Below, in pieces: positions 49,216 through 59,365 of a stretch of 64,000 nucleotides of DNA (position 1 is the first letter of the stretch; every line of letters starts with the position of its first letter). The stretch is from Nemania diffusa (lineage: Eukaryota; Ascomycota; Sordariomycetes; Xylariales; Xylariaceae): assembly GCA_038501195.1 (NCBI GenBank), contig JBBPUQ010000010.1, forward strand, positions 79,501-143,500. Reading direction: 5' to 3'. The position numbers and the translations under genes were made by a program. The notes under the pieces were generated by a model. The model saw nothing but the letters and a program-made list of their open reading frames with translations, made no database searches and was not told the DNA's origin.

Positions 49216-51718
49216 GGTGGGCGGGAGGTTGAGAGGGGCGGAGGCGGAAAAGAGGCGGACCGAGAGGGAAAAACCCCGAAAAAAATCGGGTAATGGATAA
49301 TTTAAGTCATGCGACAATGAAATATTATATTTTCTGATTGATAAACCGGTGTTGAGGTGGTTTTTTTGATGGTCAAACTATTGAGGGCGGACGACGTGAC
49401 GTTGGATTTGGTTTGGGGCGCAAATTTTCGCTGGCTTTTGCTTGGGGGACTCCTCTATTGTTGGGTGGTGCGGGCGTGCTTGGGAGTGCGGTTGTAGTGG
49501 TTGTAGTGGGCGAGTAAACAGCCAAACCAGCGGGCAAAAAGCAAACCAGACCGGGGGGGGGGCGGCCAAACCTTCCCCAGCCAAGAGGCAGCCTAGGTAG
49601 GCAAAGGAATGAGTGATGACTACCTAAGGGAAGTAAACAATGCTGGACGCACTGTACGCAATCACTGTACGGCCTATACAAAGCTGGCGAGAGAAAGGGG
49701 GACCACGTGATGACGGCCTTTAGGTGGTCTAAGCGTGAGACTATAAGGAGCCAATCAAGGATGAAGATTCAAAGGCAATGACACCTTGTCTCCTGTTCTG
49801 GGCATGCGTTATCGGCCGGCCAGCGAGATAAGGGGAGCGTGCATCTGATAAGGATCTCTCATTGGTCAAGACCCATCGGTTTTAGGCTCCCTGGTAATCT
49901 CCCCTCTAATTATTGACGCTACTAGTCGAGTACAATTTAGTGCTGTGGGGATTTACTTGCTCAATGACTACATAGGTATACATGGTGATGGTGTCCTCAA
50001 CTACCTAATCGCTGCATACCGCTACCTATGTACCTACATAGGTAAGACTCAAGAGGGACATAGGTAGGTATCTTACCCCGCAATATTCACTACTGTACAT
50101 GTAGGTAAGCACTTTCCTATAAGCGAGTAATAAATCGACAAAATAGCCCATATACCTACCTACTACCTCACCGATTCTATTTGCTGTGCTGAATACTATA
50201 GAGTCTTCACATTTATCTCAACTTATTCAATGAATACTGACGTGGTTACCTAGTCAAGAGCTTGCATTAGCTGAGCCTGGAAAGCTGCTAACAATATCGG
50301 CTTATAGATTAAATGCTGTGTTGAATGCCACAGTGAAGGCGACTGTAAGCAGTTTGGGGTTAGACCTATTCGCATTATCGTCAATGTTTGGATGAAACTG
50401 TACCTAAGGTGCTCAGCTGCGTCGACTACTCAGCAATAAGCTCAACAATAATATTTGCTCTGGGTTAGGTAGTATCATGCTACATACTACCTACTACATA
50501 GAATAGTGTATGCGTATGCATAAATGACCGTCTTACTGCTATTAATAAAAGAGTCTTCCTCGGAAATCTTGCACGTGTATACATTGATTCCAAGGATCAT
50601 AGATAAGATATCTAGGATACCTACTATGTAGTTATTTATACTTTAAAGTTTACAGCCTTGAGTAACTATATTTAAAGCAGATCACCACCTTGCTATCACC
50701 GACGGTTAATTCATAATCATACTCGATTATCTAGGTATTCTTCCACTGAATTTCTAAAGAATTCTCCGACCCAGCGGGGCGGTTCAAGTGGAGTGCGAAA
50801 CAGTCTAGTGGGGTGGCAAGGGTAGTGGATTTCAACAACGCATATATGTATATTAAAAACCTAGGTACTTACATACGTACCTTAAGATGCCGAACCTACA
50901 TATGTAGACAAATACCTTTCACAAGAATCAGTGTAACATATCTACATCTTGTCAGCTGCCTCCATTGTTACAACATTTTCTATATTTACTAGCTATATAT
51001 ATCTTCTCGTTAGAAGAGAAGCTCTGAGCAGTTCTGACCGCTCATGGCTGGTGGAGTGCTTTCCATTATGCCAACTATATAGATAAGCTTTCCCGAACTT
51101 GGCAAGCTAGATATGCTATGTGACACAATAAGCGGAATCGTTCTGTAGATTTCTATACTCTTTGTGATCCATGCAAGCAGTGGCATAGATGCGGAGGCTT
51201 GTAACCACTTATACATATAGTGTAAATAGGGCCATACATACAATAGACGCAATGTAGTATTACACACACAGCTTAGATCTGTTCTAGCTCTCAAGGACTA
51301 TTACTTGGCGGTTTTCATTCATGGTACACACGACAGCCGAAAGAAGGCAACTCCGGCTATTTTCAATTCCCCCTTTTCTATCCACATCTTCGAGTATCTA
51401 CACTAGGACTTTGAAGATAAATTGGCTCTTTCTTGGCCTGGTTTTAGGTAAAATACTACTTAGGGCTGACAGAAGGGACTGCTTAGCAGGAAAGTCCTCG
51501 AGTGGTTATCGGAATTCTCAACTACAGCAATATTTGTAATCACCATATCATAGTTGTTGCTATGACAATGATAACCTACACAGTTATTCAGGACCTAAAT
51601 AATAAGTACCTAGGTATTTTTTATATGTTACCACCCTACTAGAGGATCTACCCATGGAGCACCCTCTTCACTGCGTTCAGAGGGTGCCAAAAATCGAAGA
51701 CAGCCCAATGATTACAAA
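49216..51718. other. 2.5-kb spacer upstream of EPL1
   Basis: The proximal part (49216-49720) is GC-rich and contains a G9 run at about 49553 and a CACGTG at about 49704, plausibly the EPL1 promoter. From 49970 on the sequence is AT-rich with TACCTACATAGGTA-type words (49990-50170, 50850-50910). The ORFs at 51010-51294 (-) and 51321-51539 (+) show no conserved features. Confidence 0.5.
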
Positions 51719-52051
51719 CAGGTCTTAGCTAGCAAAAACGAAATAAAAACGCCAACTTCAAAGCTAAATACTACCTGTAACAAACAAACAAGTTAAATTT
51801 TAATACAAGCTCTATACTTGTGCAATTTAACGCTATCTGCCAATATATATAATATATAAAATAACATAGTTTTAAAATTATCTTAAAAATCAATTTTATA
51901 TAGCACATATATATATTATATATATTAACAGACACTGCTGAATTACATGAGTATAGCGCCTGTACCAAAATTTCACCTGTTTGTTTGTTGCGGCTGATAT
52001 TCAGCTTTAAAGTTAGGTAGCGTTTGCACCTTGTTTGGGGTGCAAACCCTG
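51719..52051. mobile_element. MITE-like element with long imperfect inverted arms
   Basis: The left arm (51719-about 51838) and the reverse complement of the right arm (about 51940-52051) align over roughly 110 bases. Shared blocks include CAGG at the tip, AAACGC, ACTT(C/T)AAAGCT(A/G)AATA, AACAAACAAACA, AAATTTT and GC(T/G)CTATACT. Most differences have A or T in the left arm where the right has G or C, as expected if repeat-induced point mutation hit one arm more. The centre is extremely AT-rich. The right tip itself folds (GTTTGCACC...GGTGCAAAC). A TA lies near each outer edge, but a target duplication is not certain. The short length and lack of coding capacity fit a non-autonomous DNA element. 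Confidence 0.6.
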
Positions 52052-52474
52052 TCTACGATTATTAAGGTCTTTCTACCTGTATTTGAAGTTGCAGTTTCCT
52101 AGTCTAGTCTCAAGATTTGTGGCTTACGTAAGAAGGTAATTAGCATTGTGGCGTAGTGGCGCAGTGCTATCAACTTCCGCTGTATGCATGGGTATCGCGC
52201 TAGAGGATAGGTACCTAAATGAGTGGGCTCTTGTCCCTCTAAGGCCCCCACGATCTCTAAGACAGACCCTCCAGCCCACTCAGCCTTACCTATCATCCTA
52301 CAACAACAGAATTACCTAAACCCAACCTCCAACTCAGTAACGAACCTTCATAACGAGCCTCCGGCAGCCGCTATTTCATTTCTCCTCCCATAGCTTCAGG
52401 CGACCTCACCCTTCACTCTGATAGAAAGAATCCATTGCCTGATCGTGTGACCTCTAGGAGGGTCTGAACACAAA
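52052..52474. promoter_or_regulatory. calcineurin B upstream region
   Basis: This stretch separates the MITE-like element from the ATG at 52475 and should hold the promoter and leader of the calcineurin B gene. The leader is CA/CT-rich (about 52290-52400), common in fungal 5' UTRs. No specific site is assigned. Confidence 0.45.
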
Positions 52475-53331
52475 ATGGGTAACAGCACTAGCATGGTCCT
52501 GGACAACATTGTCCAAGGAAGCAATTGTGAGAATTGGCTCCGTGGTAACTTTGTTTGGTATGCGCTGACAGGGATATCAATAGTTGATCGCGAAGAAGTA
52601 GAACGGCTAAAGAAGAGGTTTATGAAACTTGACAAAGTACGACGGGAGCCTTGTATGACCACTAAGATACCTATGCTAATAACTACTTCTCTCTGTTTAG
52701 GATCAAAATGGCACGATCGAGCGAGACGAGTTCCTAAGCCTACCACAAATATCGTCAAATCCGCTTGCCACAAGGTACCAACCCCCTTAGCTGTCCTGCC
52801 CATCAACCACCCTAAGCGCGACCGAGACATGCGCTAGGACTTATCAGTTAACGAAATATTCGTTTCTCTAGGCTAATAGCGATCTTTGACGAGGACGGCG
52901 GTGGCGATGTAGACTTCCAGGAGTTTGTATCAGGTCTTAGCGCCTTTAGTAGCAAGGGTAACAAGGAACAAAAGTTGCAGTTCGCCTTCAAGGTCTATGA
53001 TATCGACCGGGACGGCTATATCAGCAATGGAGAGTTATTTATTGTCCTGAAGATGATGGTAGGTAGCAATTTGAAGGACCAACAGCTACAGCAGATTGTG
53101 GACAAAACCATTATGGAAGCCGACTTAGACAAGGACGGCAGGATCAGCTTTGAGGAGTTCACAAAGATGGTTGAAAACACGGATGTGAGCATGAGCATGA
53201 CTCTAGGTGAGTTCTTTAACCATTTTTTTTATGCGGATGCCTTATTTGTGTTACCCGGAGAGCCAAGTGAACTCAACAAACATATACTTTGATATTGGAT
53301 ACTAATGTCTCATGTCACAGACCAATTCTAG
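52475..53331 (+). CDS. CNB1: calcineurin regulatory subunit B
   Basis: Proposed CDS join(52475..52526,52584..52636,52701..52774,52872..53206,53321..53331), 174 aa, the usual fungal length. The N-terminus [11 protein letters not shown] is an N-myristoylation signal. Four EF-hands are present: [37 protein letters not shown] and [13 protein letters not shown]; the linker to the last two has the family-typical [21 protein letters not shown] split. The final exon encodes only DQF plus stop, giving the C-terminus MSMTLDQF. The protein binds and activates the calcineurin catalytic subunit in response to calcium, upstream of Crz1-type transcription factors. The gene has five exons with introns of 57-114 bp, all phase-consistent. 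Confidence 0.96.
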
Positions 53332-54189
53332 GAGATGGAGAATGGGGAATCACAGCAAGAAGATGGCAAAGCACCAAACCCGGTGTTTTCATTCGTCTGC
53401 ATGGCATGTCCACGTGGGAAGAGAACTCGATGATATAGAGTATATTCATTTTCTGAGGCAGATTCATACACTTGGTAGGATTGGCCAGGAATTCAGGGGA
53501 TCGCCAAGTTGGATCCAGGATCTGTATAGTCAAAGAGGGGACTACACTGGAAGCTATCATCAAACAACCGGCCTTCAGGCCAAAACGACATCACAAACCC
53601 AAGTTCAAACTCACACTAAGCGCTATACCCACCTGTTACCCTTCCTAAGTTTTGCTTGTCTGCAGCACTAGATACATGAAGAGAAAATGTGAATATCAGC
53701 TATTGGGCCGCCTTCCCCCTTTTTCAGGACCCAATTACTACTTCTTCAATATGTTAGTGGCAAGTATTATGTTGCATATGGGAACGTAAAGGACACCATG
53801 TTGTATAGATTTCGCTCACTGGCTCGCCTAACAATTAAGTACTAGTAATGACAGTGTACCTCTCAAGTGAACCTGCAAGTGTATTTACACATTGGAGTTG
53901 ATACCTCTCATGTTTGCTAATAGGTTGCTAGAAGTACTTCCTGCTACTGCCACTCGACAACTAGGTACCACTGTATAACTTTGCAGTGCATATTTGACAA
54001 CGGCACCACCACTCTCCTATACCACTACTTCCACCAATGCTTGCCTTGTACTGCAATGAAGTTCACTTCCAGACTACATGTACTCATCACAACACACTTC
54101 CCAACACAAGAATTAACCTCCAATCCTTCACCTTTTATCTGTTCGACATACCAACCTTACTGAACTAATTCGAACTCTCCCTTATCACA
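53332..54189. other. spacer between CNB1 and the coiled-coil gene
   Basis: No gene is supported. The last 200 bases (about 53990-54189) are CA/CT-rich, like a fungal promoter and leader (CACCACCACTCTCC, ATTCGAACTCTCCCTTATCACAATG split across the start). Confidence 0.5.
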
Positions 54190-54791
54190 ATGTCGACAAA
54201 GCAAGACAACAACAGTGTTGAAGACATGGCCAATCTTAAACTAGCCGATCACAAGAACAACACTGCTGAATCCCCAGGCCCTGCCGCAGTAAACAACGAG
54301 GAACACGGCATCACAGGCGACATAGGAACTGCAAGCAAGTCTGAAGCAGCCCCGGAGGATGAGAGCACCATCCTCGAGCTCCAGAAGACGGCTCTCATGC
54401 TGAAGGGGGAGATTATGGAGATGAAGGAACAGGCCCTAAAGCTCAAAGAGGAGGCTTTCGTGGCCCAGGCAGACGCCCGTGAGTTACTGCTGGAGTCATT
54501 CTCTTCCCTTTCTAGTAACTTGAGAGCTCCCGAAATGTCTCGGGGTTATGTTTCGGGAGCATGTTCCGAAAGCTGTGGAACTACGCAAAAGAGTAATTAC
54601 TGACGCCAGCGGTTGTAGTGGAGATGAAGCGCGAGTGCCTCAGACAGTGGGAAGCCCTGCTCCGCCGCGGACAGATCTTCCAGACAAACATGAGCATGCT
54701 GTACACTCTGCGACAGCATGCAATCGACGCCCGCAAGGAAGCCGTTGCGGCGCAGGAGCAGATGATGGAGATGATGACTCGACGCAGATAA
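54190..54791 (+). CDS. small coiled-coil protein, interrupted by an introner-like intron
   Basis: Proposed CDS join(54190..54478,54619..54791), 153 aa. Removing the 140-bp insert (GTGAGT...TTGTAG) joins GCC C|TG GAG in phase 1 and continues the same heptad-like helix across the junction (LKLKEEAFVAQADA then LEMKRECLRQWEALLRR). Residues 1-55 are polar and disordered (NNSVEDMANLK, PGPAAVNNEE). From about 58 onward the protein is a predicted long coiled coil ending QEQMMEMMTRRR. Reading through the intron instead gives a non-helical tail and a stop, supporting the splice model. No family is recognised. It lies 860 bp downstream of CNB1 in the same orientation. Confidence 0.65.
54479..54618 (+). 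mobile_element. introner-like element, copy A (140-bp intron)
   Basis: The whole intron of the coiled-coil gene is about 90% identical to the intron at 56531-56671 in an unrelated gene. Just inside the donor it has GTTACTGCTGGAGTCA; the reverse complement of its 3' end has CAACCGCTGGCGTCA, giving imperfect terminal inverted repeats. The centre holds a perfect 10-bp hairpin stem GCTCCCGAAA...TTTCGGGAGC. It ends at GGTTGTAG followed by exon bases TGGAG. Insertion phase 1. Confidence 0.8.
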
Positions 54792-56142
54792 TCAGTTGCG
54801 CAACATACTAGACTCGTCTCCTGGCGTGTTCTAGGCCTTTTCAATGCTCTCCTTCCCTACCCTACTGACATCGTTTACGGCTGGGTCCTAACACTGTTGA
54901 TTGTCTACGCATGGCATTGGCCACACCTGTCTTGTTCTTACTTGAGCACCAAGACAAATTGCCTTAGGGATAAGGTCAGTGACAAAACAGACAAATACCT
55001 GTAGCTGGTTACTATGTTAACGTGTGATTAAAAACAGATACTTACTTTCGAGCATATTTGAGAGACATGGTGCGTTGGAATGCGGATTGGCAGGCGTCAC
55101 TAGGAAAAGGGATAATCGAGACAGAAGTCGTCGATTTGGTTGTGTACCTCCTAAAGCTGTGTTGTTTGCCGATAAGAAGGCAGGAGCAATCATTTCACCC
55201 TCATCATTTGCTGATAGCTAAAGTCACCATAATTCCCCAAGGCACCTTTCCCCTACGCACTTCCTGCTCTGTCTGTTGGTTTTGGTACCTAGGTATCATA
55301 AGGTTTGCCTGAAAATGGCCTTTTCGCAATAAATCCTGTATCCATGACAATCTTCACGATTAGTATTGATTTTCGTAACTCAAGTGGCATATAAAAATGC
55401 AATCTGTGCCAGCTGTGACGTACACTTGATGGTGCTTTAGAAAATCTTATGCTAGCAACAACTTCAACAGAGCTGTGGATAGGTACGTATCGGTCAGCCA
55501 GGCAGCCAATTATAATCCTTCCCGCCGACAGGATCCCGTCTCGACTTTCCCTCGCTTCGGCTCGCCCTTCCCCTTTCTAGGCTTTACCCAAATGGCACAC
55601 AATGAACCAATCAATGGCCTTAACGCGTCATCTCCACTTTGATATGATGGTGCAAGTCCAACTACAGCTAGCCACCGCCTCGGTTTCGAGCACTTGGTTT
55701 CCACTCCAAAGGCGGTTGTCAACCTAATAGGTGTATTGACTTACAAAATCTACCTAGAAAATTGACGTGCTCTCTGAATCCTCCACATGGCGTTCTGGTG
55801 ATGTTCTTACAAATCCAGCCAGCAAAGAAAGAGCTGTTACAAATCAGCAGATGCTGCAGCCTCCCCTATTGCTAGGCAGGGGAACGATACCTATCACGTA
55901 TTATCTTACATAGACTTGACGGAGTATACGACCGAAATGGCGGCGCAAGCAGTTTATATAAGGCGAGCGAAACTTGCTGTGCAGAGTAGAACAAATGCCG
56001 TTGAGAACCATCTTCCCTGAGGACTGCCTACCATAACTATCTTTAGCTTCCCTCTTAGTGATAAACGAGACATAGTTCGATCACAATATACAATAGTATT
56101 ACTATCTCTCGCATCTCAAAAATCACCGCTGCCGCCGCCAAA
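54792..56142. other. 1.35-kb spacer upstream of the FMN reductase gene
   Basis: Overlapping short ORFs at 55024-55312 show no conserved features. The last 150 bases should hold the promoter and leader of the reductase gene; they contain a TATATAAGG-like box at about 55955 and a CA-rich leader ending GCCGCCAAAATG. Confidence 0.45.
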
Positions 56143-57193
56143 ATGCCTTCCAAGTCCGTGGCCCTCATCACCACGAGCCTACGTCCCGGGCGCGTCGGGA
56201 TTAACGTGGCGGCCTTGGTGCAGCCTATCATAGAGAAAACGCTGGCGGCCGCCGATATCACTCTGAAGCCCGTCGACCTGCGGGACTTCAACCTACCTAT
56301 CTTCAACGAAAACGTCGTGCCCGCAAGTGAGCTAGCTTTCTCCCTTATTTCTAGCCTAGGATGTACACATACTAGCTCCGGCTCCGGCTGAGCAACTGCA
56401 TGCTGTTTTATGTCATCCCACTCTCATAGGGCGGGGGGGCGAGACAATACGAATGAACTAAACTTAACTGTTGATCGAGAATATAGTGGTCCCCGAGTAC
56501 GCGCAGTTCGAGCACGAACACTCCCGCGCCGTAAGTTACCGCTGGAATCATTTTCTTCCCTTTCTAGTAACTTGAGAGCTCCCGAAATGTCTCAGGGGTA
56601 TGTTTCGGGAGCATGTTTTGAGAGTTGTAGAACTACGCAAAAGAGTAATTACTGACTCCAAGCGGTTATAGTGGAGCGCCGAGATATCCAAGTACGACGG
56701 CTATGTACTCGTGATCCCGGAGTACAATTACGGCGGTATGTTGCAAGCTAAACCAATCTAAACCAAGGATTTCCTCTACACATAGCGATACCCCTATCCC
56801 CGTCATCCCGCCCTTCAGACCTAGCATATTATACTAACACGGCTACTTTGCACAGTATCCGGCGGCACTAAGAACGCTATTGACTATTTGCTGAATGAGT
56901 GGAAGGGAAAGCCCCTCGCTATCGTGAGCTACGGCGCGCAGGGCGGGTCCAAGGCGAGCGCGCAGGCCAAGGAGATACTCGCGGGCATGGGCCTGCGCGT
57001 TGCCGAGACGCGCCCCCAGCTCGCCTTCGCCGACGCCAGGGCCGAGATGGGCGGTATCCTAGCCGAGGGCAAGATCGCCGACGCGTCGCGGGCTAAGTGG
57101 GAGGGCCAGTCCGGCGAGATCGTCAAGGCCGCCGAGGAGCTGAAGGAGCTGCTCCTGCAGCCTAACGACGAGGCAAATGCGCCCAAGGCGTAG
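56143..57193 (+). CDS. NAD(P)H-dependent FMN reductase (flavodoxin-like fold)
   Basis: Proposed CDS join(56143..56326,56487..56530,56672..56735,56856..57193), 209 aa. Features: N-terminal beta strand and phosphate loop VALITTSLRPGRVG (FMN phosphate binding), LRDFNLPIFNE, then VLVIPEYNYGVSGGTKNAIDYL, the signature of the NADPH-dependent FMN reductase family, and a helix-strand C-terminal half (KPLAIVSYGAQGGSKA). The enzyme class transfers electrons from NAD(P)H to FMN or quinone-like acceptors, usually as a cytosolic dimer. The second intron is the introner-like copy B, the first (160 bp) and third (120 bp) are ordinary. The 3' exon is GC-rich. The start is supported by the GCCAAAATG context. 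Confidence 0.92.
56531..56671 (+). mobile_element. introner-like element, copy B (141-bp intron)
   Basis: The second intron of the FMN reductase gene. Compared with copy A at 54479-54618 I count 13 substitutions and one single-base indel over 141 positions; most are transitions. Terminal inverted repeats are GTTACCGCTGGAATCA and, from the 3' side, TAACCGCTTGGAGTCA. The hairpin stem GCTCCCGAAA...TTTCGGGAGC is intact. Splicing joins CGC GCC|TGG AGC in phase 0, restoring HSRAWSAEISKYDG. As in copy A, the following exon begins TGGAG. Confidence 0.82.
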
Positions 57194-57548
57194 ATTGGGT
57201 TTTAAAAGGCGAAGGGGGGTGCATTGTTATAGGCTTAGTTCATTTGAAGTTAACGTTATCTGTAGGTTGTTAGAGGGGTTCGTGAAGATCCTCGAAAGCC
57301 CGCGGTGCTTAAATAGATGAATCTATGACGCGGTGAGCTGGAGAGCAAGAATTTTAGTACATCACAGTATATGCCTGGCCTTTCGCAAGAATCTTCCGAT
57401 GAAGTCAAAGCATATGCTGAAAATCTTACCACCTTGACACATTACCTATTAGCGTTTAGCACGTGTAGTTCTGCGCTTTTATTACTATCTGCGAATGATG
57501 TTACCCTCCCTGCGACTATAATAACTCCGTATCACTGTTCACGTTCGG
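57194..57548. other. 3' region of the FMN reductase gene
   Basis: The first part is the expected 3' UTR. An ORF opening at 57371 runs through a hydrophobic segment (TLTHYLLAFSTCSSALLLLS) directly into the repeat at 57549, so a once-coding secreted or membrane-anchored repeat protein is possible. Not supported as a gene. Confidence 0.4.
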
Positions 57549-57905
57549 CGGATGATGCCTCGGGGGATGAAACCTTGACGCATGGACTCTTAACGAGCGA
57601 TGCCTCAATGAATGAACTATCTGCTTCGATGGATGGAACCTCGGCGGAAGGAGCTTCGACAGACGAGGAATCAGCGGACGGAGCCTCGATAGATGAATAA
57701 CCCATGGGCGAAGTCTTGGTGGCTGAGGTCTCAGCGGATGATGCCTAAATCTCGACGCATTGACTCTCAGCGGACGATGCCTCAATGGATGAACTATTGA
57801 CAGATGATGCTTCGGCGGGAGGAGCCTCAATAGACGAGGAATCACCGGACGGAGCCTCGGTAGATGAAGAACGTATGGGCAAAGCCTTGGTGGCGGGCGA
57901 TTCGT
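57549..57905 (+). repeat. degenerate 177-bp direct repeat of coding character
   Basis: The words TGCCTCAATG, GATGAACTAT, GAGGAATCA, CGGACGGAGCCTCG and GGCAAAGCCTTGGTGG or near variants recur with a spacing of 177 bp (for example TGCCTCAATG at 57601 and 57778). 177 is 59 codons, so frame is kept. The plus frame encodes Ser/Asp/Glu/Ala-rich units such as DEESADGASIDE and DEESPDGASVDEE. In-frame TAA and TGA codons in the middle (about 57697-57765) break it. Within each unit an 18-bp sub-repeat of GATGCCTCGGCGGA type is visible. Confidence 0.7.
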
Positions 57906-57963
57906 CGTCGCTGTATTCAAATTTTTCCGGTAAGCCGCTTATTTCCGTGTATAGACATACGAA

Positions 57964-59365
57964 CTAAGAATGTGGTATACGGCCCCAATCCTGCAATTTC
58001 TCTATAATCAAATCTATGGTTTGCTCAAGAACCCCAGCAGCCATCCATCTCGCCCGAGTTTCACTTCCTGGCCTTAATTCGAACGCATAGGCTGCAGCCC
58101 AAAAGCTCTGGTTGACTGACATATTCAGAGTTAGCGTTGCTGCCTTTGACGGGGGCCATAAGTATTTGAGAAGCATAGAAGGCTCTGGAATTGTAATGAT
58201 AACTTAAACAAAGTCTCTTCTATTCTGCGAAATGGTAGGTAGGACAACAAGGGAAATGTCACTAAGAATCACTCACGTGCAGGTCCACGGCGAGAGGTGG
58301 ACGTTCCTAGGTGGGTGAGTGTAAACCCAAGTTGTTGGAATAATTTGGGCACTTCAATAATAGGAGTTAGTTATCTATAATTTGAGCGTTGTATATGAGG
58401 ATTACTGAACAGCGAGAGTCTCGAAGTTCATTAATCTACAGGGAAGGAGCCCTTTATAATGCAAAGACGAGTAGGAGAGGGGAAGAATGGCACCGAAAAT
58501 AGCATACTTTGAGGCCCATACCACCCGTGTAGACCAGTGGCTCTAAATAGAGTTCGTGTGATTAGACTGCCGAGATCAGTTTCGGGAAAGAAGTGCATTG
58601 CGGCGATATCGCGAGATACAATAAAACCAAAGGGCTTTACTACTCGTTCCATCTCTACGAGAAGTTGGAGTGCATTCGCACTATAAGGATTCGGGTGCTA
58701 CGGATTAGCGCTTGCGGCGAAGATTGAACACCTTGTTGGCGAGTTGACAGTTTGGCGATCCCACGAGCACAAAAGAGCAACGAGGTATCATGGCTTTGCC
58801 AAAATAGAAGATAGAAAACTTAGAAACACGAACTAGTTAGGACTAGGCGGGAGACGAGCCATCTATCATGAGAGAATCAGTTCTGGTTTATGGTTTCGGG
58901 TTCTTGCTTTGATAGTTGACGGGTGTGTTTGACACGTACAACATCACAAGCATAGACGACGTCGAAAGCCTCGGTGGCAAACGGGAGCTTCGTGAAGTCC
59001 GCAACTTGGACAAAGCTAACATTACTGATATCCTCCTCTTTACGGAGGGCTTCGGAAAGCCTCTGGGTTGCATCGACATGTTCGCCGGGGTAGTTGACTC
59101 CAACAACATGACCCTCGGGTCGCACCACTCTGGCAATGGCGAAAGTAAGAGCTCCGTCTCGACACCCCAGGTGCAGTACCTTGGAATCCTTGACGACAAT
59201 CGGCTCGAGTAACTCGAAGGCCTCATTATCGGGATGGGGTGGAATACAAGCAGGGCTAAGAAAGCAGGGCCAAAGAGCGGCGGAAGTATCCGGCCGTTTG
59301 GGGCGTGGAAATGTGGTTGTTGGTTCGAGTTTTCGTTTCAAGGCAAAGGGCGGTTTGCGATCCAT
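57964..59365 (-). CDS. class I SAM-dependent methyltransferase (UbiE-like), four exons
   Basis: Proposed CDS complement(join(57964..58115,58277..58351,58508..58697,58940..59365)), 280 aa, a normal size for fungal UbiE-like enzymes. Motif I is VLHLGCRDGALTFAIA (residues 63-78), a variant of the usual LDIGCGPG. The position that normally carries the acidic ribose-binding residue reads GVN, so the Asp/Glu is Asn91. Motif II is VADFTKLPF (121-129), motif III lies around LQLLVEMERVVKPFGFIVSRD. Exons 3 and 4 supply LFQQLGFTLTHLG and FWAAAYAFELRPGS. Splice sites are GTACGT, GTATGC and GTGAGT with clean phases. The first intron (242 bp) is long and its acceptor least certain. Weakened motifs leave open whether it still binds SAM. 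Confidence 0.65.

Noticed and set aside
57516..57920. 134-codon minus-strand open frame rich in Pro, Arg, Leu and His
   Set aside because: It is the complement of the degenerate 177-bp repeat. Its composition mirrors the Ser/Asp/Glu-rich plus-strand frame, which fits a coding origin better.
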